Of a DNA stretch of 64,000 nucleotides, positions 1 to 10,600 are shown in pieces. Every line of letters starts with the position of its first letter. Position 1 is the first letter of the stretch. The position numbers were made by a program, and so were the translations under genes. The notes beneath the pieces are model-generated. The model was not told the origin of the DNA. It saw only the letters and a list, made by a program, of their open reading frames with translations, and ran no database searches. Source of the DNA: Tautonia rosea (GTDB taxonomy: Bacteria; Planctomycetota; Planctomycetia; Isosphaerales; Isosphaeraceae); assembly GCF_012958305.1 (NCBI RefSeq), contig NZ_JABBYO010000005.1, forward strand, positions 372,001 through 436,000. The letters are read 5' to 3'.

Positions 1-304
1 CGACTTACGTCGTCGGATTCGTCAGGCCGATTCGAAAGCTCATCCCGCCGTTTTGTCAGAATCCCCCGAGCAATTCGAGGCTGCTTTGGTGGATCCTTGT
101 TCGGACTGGATCTACGTTCGTGCCATTCCCTCGGCGGCTGAGATCGATCGTGCCCATGCACGTTCCAAACGCGTGTTCATTGCAGGTCCAAAGGTGGCGG
201 GATTCGAATCGGTCAACTGGCGCGAGGCTGCTCGTTCGGGTGTAGATGCGGTGCTGACGGACTTCCCTCTCCAGTTTCGGAAGACGTTTCGGACGACTCC
301 ATGA
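1..304 (+). CDS. Glycerophosphodiester phosphodiesterase, C-terminal fragment
   Basis: The reading frame is open from the left edge (codons start at base 2) to a TGA at 302-304, so the N-terminus lies outside the window. About 100 residues are visible. The end of the fragment, with FIAGPKV followed by GVDAVLTDFPL, matches the last beta-alpha unit of GDPD TIM barrels, where a Gly-Val-Asp-x-x-x-Thr-Asp-x-Pro segment closes the fold. Such enzymes hydrolyse glycerophosphodiesters to glycerol-3-phosphate and an alcohol. The catalytic His and metal-binding Glu residues of the family lie upstream and cannot be seen. An in-frame TTG at 53 is not a credible start because the frame continues upstream. 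The family call rests on this short match only. Confidence 0.6.
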   Translation, partial: DLRRRIRQADSKAHPAVLSESPEQFEAALVDPCSDWIYVRAIPSAAEIDRAHARSKRVFIAGPKVAGFESVNWREAARSGVDAVLTDFPLQFRKTFRTTP

Positions 305-455
305 TGAGCCATCACACCACCTGCGATTGGGTCAGCCAGAAACCCCGAGCCTCGACGAGATCATCCCTGGCTCCGAGACGGAGATCCTCCTCGGTTCGAC
401 TGGTTTCAAGCTGACGCGATTCTCCCGACCGTTCCCGACATGAAAGAGGTTGTCG

Positions 456-1343
456 ATGGCCGATCACCCTCCACGCATTATGCTCATCGGCGCTCATCCC
501 GATGACGCGGACATCAAAGCTGGCGGCACAGCGGCCATGTGGACTGACCTGGGATTTGTGGTGAGAATGGTGAGCCTCTCCGATGGTCGGGCGGGACACC
601 ATGAGATGGCAGGACCGGAGTTGGTGACGCGACGGAAGGCAGAGGCTCAGGCTGCAGCGGCTCTCATTGGGGCATCGTATGAGGTTCTTGACCATCCTGA
701 TGGCGAACTCGATGACCGTCTGGAGCTTCGGCATCAGGTGATTCGACTGATTCGGTCGTTTCGTCCCGATCTGATCATCACGCATCGCACCACTGACTAC
801 CATCCTGACCATCGCGTTACTGGCTTGCTTGTGCAAGACGCTTCCTATCTCCTTACCGTTCCTGCAATCTGTCCCGACGTGCCTCACCTGAGGCAATCGC
901 CAGTAATCCTCTCATTCTCCGACGCCTTCACCCGACCGTGTCGCTTCGAGCCGCATCTCGTGGTGAACATCGAGGAGAAACTCGATCTGATTGTGGCCAT
1001 GCTGCATTGTCACCAATCGCAATTCTACGAATGGCTTCCCTACAATGCTGGTCATCCGGAGGAGGTGCCAACCGGGGAGGAGGCTCGGAAGAACTGGCTC
1101 GCCGATCGCTTTCGACAGCGCATTGCACCGCTCGCAGATCGTTATCGTGATCTGGTGATCCGTACCTATGGTGACGTCGAGGGGAAACGGGTCCGGTACA
1201 TTGAGGCATTTGAGGTTTCGGAATTTGGGGCTCTGCTCGACAGAGAGGCACGAGCCAGGCTATTCCCATTTCTGCCCCGCAGTTCCGATCCAGTTGCATC
1301 TATTGACCGGAAACGATGGGTCGATCTTCCCGAAGGATCGTGA
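456..1343 (+). CDS. PIG-L/LmbE family deacetylase
   Basis: This 295-residue protein carries the zinc-binding AHPDD motif near its N-terminus (residues 12-16) and a second metal ligand in HPDH about 110 residues in, both hallmarks of the PIG-L/LmbE fold. Members remove N-acetyl groups from amino sugars such as GlcNAc-PI, GlcNAc-inositol or bacillithiol precursors. No signal peptide is seen, so a cytoplasmic role is likely. I prefer ATG at 456 over the in-frame TTG at 450 because GAAAGAGG (442-449) sits 6 bases before it, while the TTG directly touches that site. The next gene, an oxidoreductase, follows after about 70 bases on the same strand, suggesting a shared sugar-processing unit. The exact substrate cannot be read from sequence. 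Confidence 0.88.
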   Translation: MADHPPRIMLIGAHPDDADIKAGGTAAMWTDLGFVVRMVSLSDGRAGHHEMAGPELVTRRKAEAQAAAALIGASYEVLDHPDGELDDRLELRHQVIRLIRSFRPDLIITHRTTDYHPDHRVTGLLVQDASYLLTVPAICPDVPHLRQSPVILSFSDAFTRPCRFEPHLVVNIEEKLDLIVAMLHCHQSQFYEWLPYNAGHPEEVPTGEEARKNWLADRFRQRIAPLADRYRDLVIRTYGDVEGKRVRYIEAFEVSEFGALLDREARARLFPFLPRSSDPVASIDRKRWVDLPEGS

Positions 1344-1417
1344 GGCGGCGTTAAAGGTGCCTTGAAACCACTTCGGCGGGCAAACACTCGTCGCACCATG
1401 CAGACTCGGTGAATTCC

Positions 1418-2872
1418 ATGTCACGAACGAATCGGCGAAAATTCTTTGAAGAATCGATGATTGCCGCAGCAGCGGTATCGAGCCTTGCGACGGGACCTCG
1501 GGAACCTCGGCTCAGTGCTCAGCAGGCAACACCGACCACTCCCAATGACACCATTCGACATGCGGTGATTGGTTGTCGCATCCGAGGTCGGGTCCATGCC
1601 TCTCAGTTCGGGCGGCAGAATGGAGTCGAAATTGCCTATGTGTGCGATCCCGATCGGGTGCTTGCGGAGGAGCTCGCAGAGACTGTCGAGAAGGACCAAG
1701 GACGCCGTCCCATGGTAGTTCAGGACCTTCGTGTAATTTTCGACGATTCCCACGTGGACACCGTCTCGATCGCAACACCGAATCACTGGCATGCACTGGC
1801 CGCCATTTGGGCCATGCAGTCAGGAAAGCATGTTTATGTTGAAAAGCCGGTCACCCACACGGTTTGCGAGGGCCGGCGCATGGTTCAGGTAGCTCAAAAG
1901 ACGGGGCGGCTCTGTCAGGCAGGAACTCAAAATCGCTCCAGTGGTGCCCTGGCTGCCGCCGCGGCCTATCTCCGAGACGGCAAACTCGGCGATGTTACGT
2001 TCGCCCGAACCATCATTTATGGCCAGCGAAGCAGCATCGGTCCGCGAGGAATTTACGAGGTACCAGAGCAGATAGACTACAACCTGTTCCTGGGTCCTGC
2101 GGCCAATGAACCCCTGACTCGCCCGAGATTGCACTACGACTGGCACTGGAACTGGAACACGGGCAACGGTGAACTCGGGAACAACAATATTCACTATATC
2201 GACATCTGTCGGTGGATCATGGGTCTCTCTGGCCTGGGAAACCTGGTGCTCAGTGTTGGTGGTAGGCTTGGTTACGAGGATGCTGGAGAAACACCGAACA
2301 CTCAACTTGTTGTCCATCAGTTTGAAACGAAAACGATCGTTCAGGAAGTCCGGGGGCTGAAGACCGACCCCTTCAGTTCCATTTTCCAGGCCGGATCGAT
2401 CATCCACGGTACCGAGGGTTTTCTAGCCGGATCGTCCCTATTCGACCCTGATGGAAATCTGGTTCAGACGTTTGAGGGTCCGTCAGAAAATCACTTCGTC
2501 AATTTCGTTGAGGCTGTACGCAACGGTCGACGAGAGGAATTGAACGCCGACATTCTGGAAGGCCACCTGTCGAGTGCGCTTTGCCATGTCGGCAATCTCT
2601 CGTACCGGCTCGGGACGAATAGGCCTCCTCAAGAGATCGCCGACCAGCTCGAGGATTACGGACTGCATGACGAAGTCGCCCAGACGTTTGATCGAATGGT
2701 CAACCACCTTCGAGACAACGAGATCGATCTCGACGCGACCCAACTCACACTGGGGCCGCTCCTGTCGATCGATTCCGATCAAGAGCGGTTTACGGACTCC
2801 TCAGAGGCCAACGTCCTTCTTTCTCGGGAGTATCGTACCCCGTTCGTCGTTCCAGAGGCGCATGAGCTGTGA
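1418..2872 (+). CDS. Gfo/Idh/MocA family oxidoreductase with twin-arginine signal
   Basis: This protein of about 484 residues starts with a Tat-like leader (NRRKFF followed by an alanine-rich stretch), so export in folded form is likely. A Rossmann domain follows (IGCRIRGRVHA), then the EKP motif in VYVEKPVTH, and the conserved HYIDICRW segment whose His and Asp line the active site. Family members use NAD(P) to oxidise or reduce sugars and cyclitols. The nucleotide loop is unusual: the expected GxGxxG is G-C-R-I-R-G. An in-frame GTG lies at 1409, but ATG at 1418 places the arginines normally. It resembles the second such enzyme at 35695 throughout, including the near-identical LNADILEGH segment. 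It lies between the PIG-L deacetylase and the nitrilase. Confidence 0.88.
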   Translation: MSRTNRRKFFEESMIAAAAVSSLATGPREPRLSAQQATPTTPNDTIRHAVIGCRIRGRVHASQFGRQNGVEIAYVCDPDRVLAEELAETVEKDQGRRPMVVQDLRVIFDDSHVDTVSIATPNHWHALAAIWAMQSGKHVYVEKPVTHTVCEGRRMVQVAQKTGRLCQAGTQNRSSGALAAAAAYLRDGKLGDVTFARTIIYGQRSSIGPRGIYEVPEQIDYNLFLGPAANEPLTRPRLHYDWHWNWNTGNGELGNNNIHYIDICRWIMGLSGLGNLVLSVGGRLGYEDAGETPNTQLVVHQFETKTIVQEVRGLKTDPFSSIFQAGSIIHGTEGFLAGSSLFDPDGNLVQTFEGPSENHFVNFVEAVRNGRREELNADILEGHLSSALCHVGNLSYRLGTNRPPQEIADQLEDYGLHDEVAQTFDRMVNHLRDNEIDLDATQLTLGPLLSIDSDQERFTDSSEANVLLSREYRTPFVVPEAHEL

Positions 2873-3005
2873 CAGCCTGAATCGGCAGTTCCGCTGAGAA
2901 ACCCTCAGGGGCGATGATTGGAGGTCCTCCACTCAGTCGATCAAACCTGGTTCAAGAGACCAGGCGAACTTAACTGAACCGCGTCCCTCGCACACAGGAG
3001 TTCCC

Positions 3006-4211
3006 ATGAACCCTATGATTCGCATTCAGAGAAACGCGTTTCGAATCTCCTTTCATGTTCTGGCAGCGGCCCTCCTGCTGACCTCGCCAGACCCAAGCGT
3101 CATTGCTTCGGCGACAACCGAGGAGCGTCCTTCGACACACACGTCATTGATCCGGGTGGCCGCAGCTCAACCACGGAATCGGACGATCGATTTCCTGCTG
3201 AGCCCTTTGGAAGCTCTTGATCAGGTTGACCGTTCGATCGAGGAATTGGAGCAACTCGTTCACCTGGCCGGTTCCAAGGGTTGTGATGTCCTGGCGTTTC
3301 CCGAAGACACCCTTGGACTTCTCAACTGGGAGGCGGCCAACCCAGAGAAACTCGATCAGGTGCTTCCCACCGCGGTGGCTCGGATGCTCGCAAAACTCGG
3401 CGATGCGGCCTCATCGCATCAGATGTATCTGGTGCTCTGTAACGACACGATCGACACGGACGGCAACCTGTACAACATGTCGTTTTTCCTCGGGAGAGAC
3501 GGCAACGAAATCGGACGCTATCGCAAGGTCAATCTAACCATGGCTGAGCAATCGCGGTCACGAGGTGAGAGTTTCCCGGTGTTTTTGACTCCGGACATGG
3601 GCACCGTGGGCATGTTGATCTGTTATGACATGGTCTTCCCCGAGGCGGCGCGTTGTCTTGCCCTCCAGGGAGCCGATCTTGTGTTTCATCTGACGCTCGG
3701 CGGTGCGGCCATCGGTGACGAAGACGTGAGCCTTGCTGCGTTTCGCACACGGGCCGTGGAAAACTTCATTTACCTGGTCGTGGCCAACCGCGGTGAGGGA
3801 AGTATGATCATTGCTCCCACAGGAACGATCCTCGCCACAGCAGAGGGTCCCGACTCACTTGCGGTTGCCGACATTGACCCTTCCACTGGACGAGAGGCTG
3901 GCGATGCCATGAACCTTCAGGCAGATATGCGTGGTCGGCTCTTTCGGGAGCGTGTTCCCGGGGCTTACAAGATCTTGACCGACCCCAGGCCTCCGGTCCT
4001 TGAGAAGGTCCAGTCCAATGTGACAACCGAGGAAGCCATCCGAATTATGGCAACCGTGTTGACCACCGGCGAGTCGCGCTTCAACGACGCCGTTGCCCTT
4101 GGCCGCACTGAGGAAGCGATCCGCATCTTTGAGCAGCTTTGCATCGAGTGTCGCACGTCCTGGATTGATCGCGCTGCCCAGAAGTATTTAAATGATCTTC
4201 GGAAACAATAA
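3006..4211 (+). CDS. Secreted carbon-nitrogen hydrolase (nitrilase superfamily)
   Basis: This is a 401-residue protein with a hydrophobic leader at residues 12-35. The nitrilase triad is complete: E100 in FPEDTLG, K174 in RYRKVNL and C206 in LICYDMVFPE. Members hydrolyse amides, nitriles or carbamoyl compounds. The core domain ends near residue 310. About 90 further residues follow, helical in character and carrying TEEAIRI twice, which the catalytic fold does not need. CACAGGAG precedes the ATG by 5 bases. The gene follows the Gfo/Idh/MocA gene by 133 bases on the same strand and is convergent with the efflux channel gene. The substrate is unknown. The export prediction rests on the leader alone. 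Confidence 0.87.
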   Translation: MNPMIRIQRNAFRISFHVLAAALLLTSPDPSVIASATTEERPSTHTSLIRVAAAQPRNRTIDFLLSPLEALDQVDRSIEELEQLVHLAGSKGCDVLAFPEDTLGLLNWEAANPEKLDQVLPTAVARMLAKLGDAASSHQMYLVLCNDTIDTDGNLYNMSFFLGRDGNEIGRYRKVNLTMAEQSRSRGESFPVFLTPDMGTVGMLICYDMVFPEAARCLALQGADLVFHLTLGGAAIGDEDVSLAAFRTRAVENFIYLVVANRGEGSMIIAPTGTILATAEGPDSLAVADIDPSTGREAGDAMNLQADMRGRLFRERVPGAYKILTDPRPPVLEKVQSNVTTEEAIRIMATVLTTGESRFNDAVALGRTEEAIRIFEQLCIECRTSWIDRAAQKYLNDLRKQ

Positions 4212-4327
4212 TCCCCATCCAACCGCTGATACCGAACTAATTAACATAAAAACGCTTTCCAAAAACATGATTTTTTCTAGACCTGATTGATGACACTGGA
4301 GCCAATGCATCATCCGATGCCCGAGTC

Positions 4328-6058
4328 TTATTCGATGGTGTCGGGAAGTATGGGGGGTGCGATCGGCTCGGCGTTCGGGAGTGGAGGAGGAAGGATCCAC
4401 TCGGTCGGGGTCGCGGGAGAGGGGAGGGATTCGGGCCTCCCCATTGCAAAATAAAGACGAACCTGGGCCCGATTGTAGTCGAGCACGGAATCGAGATACG
4501 CTTGCCTGGCTCGAGCAAGGGCCTGGATCGGTTGGAGGACCTCGATTGGGCGGGTCGCTTCGGGAAGCCCAGCTCCTCGGCGGATATTGGCAATATTCAG
4601 CTCAAGTGATCGGATGGCGTCGGGCACTGCCCGTTCCGCCTCGGCGATTTGGCGAGATGCTGCACGTCGCATTTTCTCGGCCTGGACCACTTCAGCTGCC
4701 ACCTGGTCCTGGACCTGGAGGACCCGGAGTTTTGCTTCCCGATTTCGAGCGTCGGCCATCTTCATGTACGCTGCGTCTCCGACACCGAGCCCTCGGAGTT
4801 CCCAAAACACATTCACATCGGTATCAAAGCGGCCGTCAAAATTTCCGAAAAAGTCATTTCGGCCGCCACCATAACCTCCCCCGGAAACACGCGTCGCAAG
4901 GCTCGGAACGAACGGACGTAATCGAGCCTGTTTCAAGCGAATCAAGGTCGCTTCGACAAATTTCCGTTGTTCGGCAAGTTCAGGACGGTTCAGCAGGGCC
5001 GTTGTGATCAAGTCGTCTGGCGAGGTGTCGTCTGGAATGAAGCGGAGGATTGATTCGGGAGGCTCGACCGGCCTTACACGAATTCGTGGGTCGAGTCGAG
5101 TCCGTCGAGTCAACTCGGCGGATGCCATTTCGAGTAACCCAACTGCCTCGGCCACCTCTCTGCGTTGCAAATCCCGCTCCACGAGACTCCGACGATAATC
5201 CGCTTCGAGGCCGAGGCCCGTCCTGGCGAATGAGCTGGTCAGTTCGACAAGCACCTCGGCGTTCTCGGCTGCCTCCGAGGCGATCGCGAGTTTCCCCGAG
5301 GCAGCCTGAAGATCAAAGTATGCCTCTGCAACCCCTTGAATTGCATTGTTGACCGCGACCGAGACACCGGCACGCTCAGCATCAACTACCCGTCGGGCTG
5401 CCATTGGGAGAAAGATCGCGTCGGAGAGTCTCAAGATCGTTGAGAAGCCTCCCACGTTCGGCGGCCCGCCCGCAGGAACAGGACCGGAGATTCCGTCACC
5501 GAGTGCCGCCATCCCACCGACGAACAGGCTGCTTTTACTGATGGTTTGGACAGGCCCTTCGACAATTTGGGCCTGACCGTCGTGTCTCATCCACTGAGGG
5601 CCGTAATAGATGCTTGGGAGCCAGGCAGACCGCGCGAGTTGAAGCTCACCGAGTGCTTCCGCAACGCGTTGCCTGGCAATCTGAACTTCGATATCGCGGG
5701 CTCCGGCCAACCGTAAGGCATTACCCAGATCGATCGGAAAAACCGCCTGATCGGGAACGAGGGGCTTCCCCGGATCGTCCTGGACTCGAATTTCGGTCGA
5801 GAGAGTCGCCCCACCCGACGGTAAGGGAGAACGATCCTGCGGCTGGACAATCTGAGCGGCTTGGAGAGGAGTTCCTCGGAGTGCGGGAGGCAACATCCCT
5901 GACGACTCAATCTGAGATGCCGAGGTGGCAAGAACGCTCGGTTCCTGGGCGGCGATTGAGGATGAGAGACACCCTCCAACAAGGGGAATTCGCATGATGA
6001 GGCCGAGCAACATCCGTTGCGGAACGGCTCGGGGTGCGTTCCATCGCACGCATACCAT
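4328..6058 (-). CDS. TolC-like outer membrane efflux protein
   Basis: The product of about 576 residues has a signal peptide and long amphipathic coiled-coil helices with many Ala, Glu, Arg and Leu residues, arranged as the two repeats of the outer-membrane efflux protein family. Two stretches, one around ADYRRSLVERDLQRREV and one around AEVVQAEKMRRAASRQIAEA, are the typical periplasmic helices. It should form the trimeric exit duct for the RND pump and adaptor encoded just upstream. The start at 6058 is chosen because GGAGGT (6067-6072) lies 8 bases before it. The frame stays open to 6121, but the extra residues would spoil the leader. It is the last gene of the PadR-RND-adaptor-channel operon, 220 bases after the adaptor gene. 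Confidence 0.87.
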   Translation of the reverse strand: MVCVRWNAPRAVPQRMLLGLIMRIPLVGGCLSSSIAAQEPSVLATSASQIESSGMLPPALRGTPLQAAQIVQPQDRSPLPSGGATLSTEIRVQDDPGKPLVPDQAVFPIDLGNALRLAGARDIEVQIARQRVAEALGELQLARSAWLPSIYYGPQWMRHDGQAQIVEGPVQTISKSSLFVGGMAALGDGISGPVPAGGPPNVGGFSTILRLSDAIFLPMAARRVVDAERAGVSVAVNNAIQGVAEAYFDLQAASGKLAIASEAAENAEVLVELTSSFARTGLGLEADYRRSLVERDLQRREVAEAVGLLEMASAELTRRTRLDPRIRVRPVEPPESILRFIPDDTSPDDLITTALLNRPELAEQRKFVEATLIRLKQARLRPFVPSLATRVSGGGYGGGRNDFFGNFDGRFDTDVNVFWELRGLGVGDAAYMKMADARNREAKLRVLQVQDQVAAEVVQAEKMRRAASRQIAEAERAVPDAIRSLELNIANIRRGAGLPEATRPIEVLQPIQALARARQAYLDSVLDYNRAQVRLYFAMGRPESLPSPATPTEWILPPPLPNAEPIAPPILPDTIE

Positions 6059-6066
6059 GCGTTTCG

Positions 6067-6072
6067 ACCTCC
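6067..6072 (-). promoter_or_regulatory. Ribosome binding site of the TolC-like gene
   Basis: On the minus strand GGAGGT ends 8 bases before the ATG at 6058. It decides this start against several upstream in-frame ATG codons that have no such site. Confidence 0.6.
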
Positions 6073-6278
6073 TTGACCTGTTCCGATCCATCCTGATCGT
6101 CGCTTGAACTCGCGATCTCAAGGACGATCATGCCCAGTTGCCCTTTCGTTATCGGTGCTCGATATCGAATATCATGAGCCGGTCCTCCAATTGACGTGTT
6201 CAGTACGATCATCACGATCCGTCGATTTTGAGACGCCTCGATCATTTGGGGGCTGACCAAGACGCTTTCTTTACGAGA

Positions 6279-7622
6279 TCAGGTGGACGCTTCGATGACC
6301 TCGACGGGCTGGCCGGGTACGAGCGCCGAGGGGTCGGAGTCTACCACAGGTTCGATTTCCTGGAGCCCAGAGCGAATCTCGACGCGAGTCCCATCGTTAA
6401 GTCCGAGTTCAACAGCTCGACGCTGAACGCGACCATCGACGATCACCATACAGAAGGCTCCTTCCGTCCCATCAATCACGACCGCAGACGAGGGGAGGCT
6501 AAGGACGTCATCCCGCTGGTCAGCAATGATGGAAACGTAGACGTACAAACCAGGCTGGAGCATGCGATCAAGATTCTCCAGGTCGATCTCGGCCCGGAGG
6601 GTCCGGGTGGCACGATCGAGCGCCCAGGATGAGCGCGTTACACTTCCCTCAAACGTTCGACCCCCAAGAGCCTGGACACGAATCTCGGCTCGGTCTCCCG
6701 TGTTGATCAACGGAGCATCAACCTCGGGCACGCCGACGACCACGCGAACAACATCGGTTCGAGCGATCGAGAGCAATGGGTCTCGGGAACCACTGGGATC
6801 GGTCAGATGTCCGGTATCGATGAATCGTTTTGTGATTGTTCCCTCGAAGGGCGCAACAATTTGGGTAAACGACCGCATGGCTTCGGCATGACGAACGTCC
6901 GCCTGGGCAACCCTGAGATGGGCCTCGCCGACGAGCACGTCTGCCTGAGCTCGCAACAGTTCGGCCTTCGCTTGAAGGTGGCTGGCCTCGGCCAGTTGGA
7001 TTTGGGCTACCACTTCGTCCCTGGATGCTCTCGCCGATTCCAGTTTGCTGAGTGTTTCATCGCGAAGCCCCTCGGTAATCGCTCGCTCGCTCACGAGGCG
7101 TTCGATCCGGTCAAATTCGGCCTGCCAGCGGGTGACCACGGCCTCGGAGCGTCGCATGGCGGCCTTGGCTTGTTCAATCCCGGCCAAGGCGGTGGCGACA
7201 GCCGCTTGAGCGACCTCAACCATTGCCTTGGTCTGATCGAGATCCGCGCGATCTTGCTCCAGATGAGCACGTTTACGGTCGAGTTCCGCGTCTAGTTCCG
7301 GGGCATCGAGTTCGGCAAGGAGTTGTCCCACCTCAACATGGTCTCCAAGGTCTACGGCCAAGGTCCGGACATAGCCGGAGACTTTCGCCAGTACGTCAGT
7401 GGTCTCGAAGGCCTCGATCTGGCCGGGTTCACTCGTGACGCGGCGAATGGTTCCCCGTTCGGGCATTACGGTAGAAACCCGCGCGATTGGGGGCTCGGAT
7501 GTGGTCTGTGCTTGAACCGGAACGGCATCGCCAGCCGATCCGCAACCCGACAGAGGGACGAGCCCAGATACCAGCATCGAGATGAACAGCCATTGCGTGC
7601 ATTGAAATCGGGAACGGATCAT
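6279..7622 (-). CDS. RND efflux periplasmic adaptor lipoprotein (HlyD/MFP family)
   Basis: This 447-residue membrane fusion protein begins with a lipoprotein leader ending in LSGCGS, so the Cys is probably lipidated. It then shows the usual order: a first half-lipoyl and barrel segment (VDLGDHVEVGQLLAELDAPE), a long coiled-coil hairpin rich in Ala, Glu and Gln over residues 115-245, the returning strand (IVAPFEGTITKRFIDTGHL), and the beta-barrel and membrane-proximal domains. It links the inner-membrane pump to the TolC-like duct. Its ATG overlaps the stop of the pump gene by 4 bases (ATGA), which implies translational coupling in the padR operon. The substrate cannot be deduced. Confidence 0.92.
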   Translation of the reverse strand: MIRSRFQCTQWLFISMLVSGLVPLSGCGSAGDAVPVQAQTTSEPPIARVSTVMPERGTIRRVTSEPGQIEAFETTDVLAKVSGYVRTLAVDLGDHVEVGQLLAELDAPELDAELDRKRAHLEQDRADLDQTKAMVEVAQAAVATALAGIEQAKAAMRRSEAVVTRWQAEFDRIERLVSERAITEGLRDETLSKLESARASRDEVVAQIQLAEASHLQAKAELLRAQADVLVGEAHLRVAQADVRHAEAMRSFTQIVAPFEGTITKRFIDTGHLTDPSGSRDPLLSIARTDVVRVVVGVPEVDAPLINTGDRAEIRVQALGGRTFEGSVTRSSWALDRATRTLRAEIDLENLDRMLQPGLYVYVSIIADQRDDVLSLPSSAVVIDGTEGAFCMVIVDGRVQRRAVELGLNDGTRVEIRSGLQEIEPVVDSDPSALVPGQPVEVIEAST

Positions 7623-10600
7623 GACGTGGCTCCCGTGTCTCCTTTGGTCTCGCTTCGGGGATCGGGAATCGGAGCTTGAGAATTCGGTTTGGCAGTCACA
7701 TCGCCTTGAGGCGGGAAGGATGGAGACAGCGTCGACTCCCGAACCTCAGGACTCGCCACGCCTTCCTGGAGCGTAGAGCTGAGGTGAGAAGAAGGAATAC
7801 GGACGAAGTGAGGACTCTCCGGATCATCCGGATCAAGCGACGAGGAGTCCCGTCCCACTCGACCCTGAATCAGGGTGAACACGCTCGGGAGCACAAACAG
7901 TGTGGAGAGGGTGGCGAACGAGAGTCCACCAATTACAGCTCGACCGAGTGGGGCCGTCTGATCCCCGCCGTCTCCGATCCCGGAGGCCATGGGTAGCATG
8001 CCGACGATCATGGTGCCGCTCGTCATCAGGATGGCTCGTAACCGGCCGCGAGCACCAGCCACGGCGGCGTCTTGCGCGGAGAGGCGATCGACGATCCGGC
8101 TCCGCTCCGCGAAGGTGACAAGTAGAATCGCGTTGGAAACCGCCACACCGAAGACCATAATTGTTCCCATAAACGACTGAATGTTGATTGTCGTTGTTGT
8201 CATCCTCAAACCCACGACCACGCCGGCAATGACTGCGGGGCCAGCCGCCACTGCAACCAGAGCAAGACGGACCGACTGAAAGTTCGCTGTCAGTACAAGC
8301 AGGATCACCAGGACTGACATCCCCAGCCCCACTGCAAGACCGCTCAAGATCTCACGGAGAGGGACCAGTTGCCCTCGAACCGCTACGGTCACTCCCTTTG
8401 GCGGTTCGCCAGCTCGTTCGATCGCGCGGTCGACTGCCGCAGATGCCCGGCCAAGATCCATGCCGTCGAGGTTGGCCGTGAGAGTCAGGGTCCGTTTCAT
8501 GTTGTATCGATCGAACTGTCCGGGAACGGAGGACCGCTCAACGCTGGCCACGTCTCGAAGCAGTAATGGGACGCCGTTTCCTTGAGCCTGACGAATCGGG
8601 ATTGTTCTGATATCATCAAGCGAGGTCATTTCCTGATAAGGGATTTCGATCTGTACCTGATATCCGATCCCCGACTTTGGATCAGGCCAGTAGTTCGGAA
8701 CAACAAAACGGCTGGACCATGTCGCTGTAATCAACGATCGAGAAATCTCTTCAGGAGTAATTCCACTGAGACCAGCTTTCTCGCGATCAATGGTGACCTG
8801 AACCGCAGGATAATCCAGTGTTTGACCGTAGCGAACATCACTCAGGCCAGGTGTGGCACTTAGTTCGGACCGAATTTTTTCCGCATGCCGACGAACCTCA
8901 GCAAAGTCGGGGCCACTGACGGCGACCTCGACCGGGGTAGGGGAGCCGAAACTCATTACATCACTGACAAGATCGGCCGGTTCAAACGAAAAGGCGACCG
9001 ATGGCATTTCGGCGTTCAGTCGCTCCCGGAGTCTGCGTTTCAACTCCTCAATCGTGACGCCGGATTGTTGGTTCAGAGCCACTCGGAGCATCGCCTCTTC
9101 CGGACCCCCTGTCCATTGATAAATGGCGTTAATTGGATAGCTTGAAGGAATCAAGCCTGCGTAACCGACCGAGATCTCAATCTCGTCGCGGCCCACTTCG
9201 TCTTCAAGAGTCGCGAGGACGTCTCGGATGATCTGCTCGGTTTTCTCAACGCGGGTGCCAGCGGGCGCCTTCAACCTTAGTTGGAACCGTCCCGCATCAA
9301 CGCTTGGGAAAATTTCCAGACCGAGTTGACGGCCCAGGCCATAGGCGACCAATCCGGTGCCGACAAGGTAGATGACGACTACGGCGGGGGCAATTCGAGT
9401 CAGACTTCGGACCAACTCTGCATAGCGGTTAGCGAAGCGGTCAAACAGGCTTAGACGTGAAGACTGAGAATGGGCCTCTCCTCCGTCTTGTCTTCGGACA
9501 ATCCAGGTCGTCATCACAGGGACAAACGTGCTGGAGAGAATATACGAAGCGATCATCGCAAAGCCAACCGCCAGCGACATTGGGACAAAGAGCGCCCGAG
9601 CCGCCCCTTCCATGAAAAACGATGGAATGAAAACAGCCAGAATACAGAGCATGGCGAGTAACCGAGGCAAGGCCGTTTCCAAGGTTCCACGTTTCACCGC
9701 GGTTGCCAGGGAGGGGTCTTTCCTCATCCTGACGTGGATATTCTCAATCGCAACCGTTGATTCATCAACCAGCACCCCGATGGACAGGGCTAGTCCTCCC
9801 AGTGTCATCAGATTCATCGTCTGACCAGTCAGCCAGAGCGCGAACAATGCAGCCGCGATGGCGATCGGGATATTCAGGACGATGACCAACGCACTTCTCC
9901 AGTCCCTCAGAAAGATCAGGACCATTACCCCGATCAATCCAGCTCCGAGTAAGCCTTCGACCCCGACCGACTCGATCGCATTGGTCACGGTTGGAGACTG
10001 ATCGAACTCGAAACTCACTCGAATATCGTCGGGCAAAACGGCTTGCATTTCCGGAAGAGCGTTCTTCACATTTCGGACGACAGAGAGAGTGGACGCCTCG
10101 GCCCGTTTTGTTACGAGGATGTATACGGCTCGCCTTCCATCAACAAGTGCATAACCGACAGTGAGATCGCTTGCATCCTCAACTGTCCCAACATCGCGGA
10201 GGTAGATTGTCGGATCAGCTCCGGGTCGGATAGGAATGGTCAGCAATTCCTTGATATCCTTGACCAGTGAATTAACTGGCACGATGGGCATCTCATCGTC
10301 AATCCGGATATTGCCCGAAGGACTGATGACATTGCCAGAAGTGAGTGCGCGGATCACTTCATCGGGAGACATCGAATACGACCGTAGACGTTCAGGATCG
10401 AGTCGGATGACCACACTTCGCTGGCTTCCCCCGAATGGAGGAGGAGCTGAGACTCCCGTCAAGGCCGCAAACATGGGCCGAACCCGAAACAATGCCTGGT
10501 CCTGAATGTCTCCAATCGTCCGACTTTCACTCGATAGAACCAGGTAGCCCACCGGTACACTTCCGGCGTCGAACCGGGTGATGAAGGGAGAGACGGTCCC

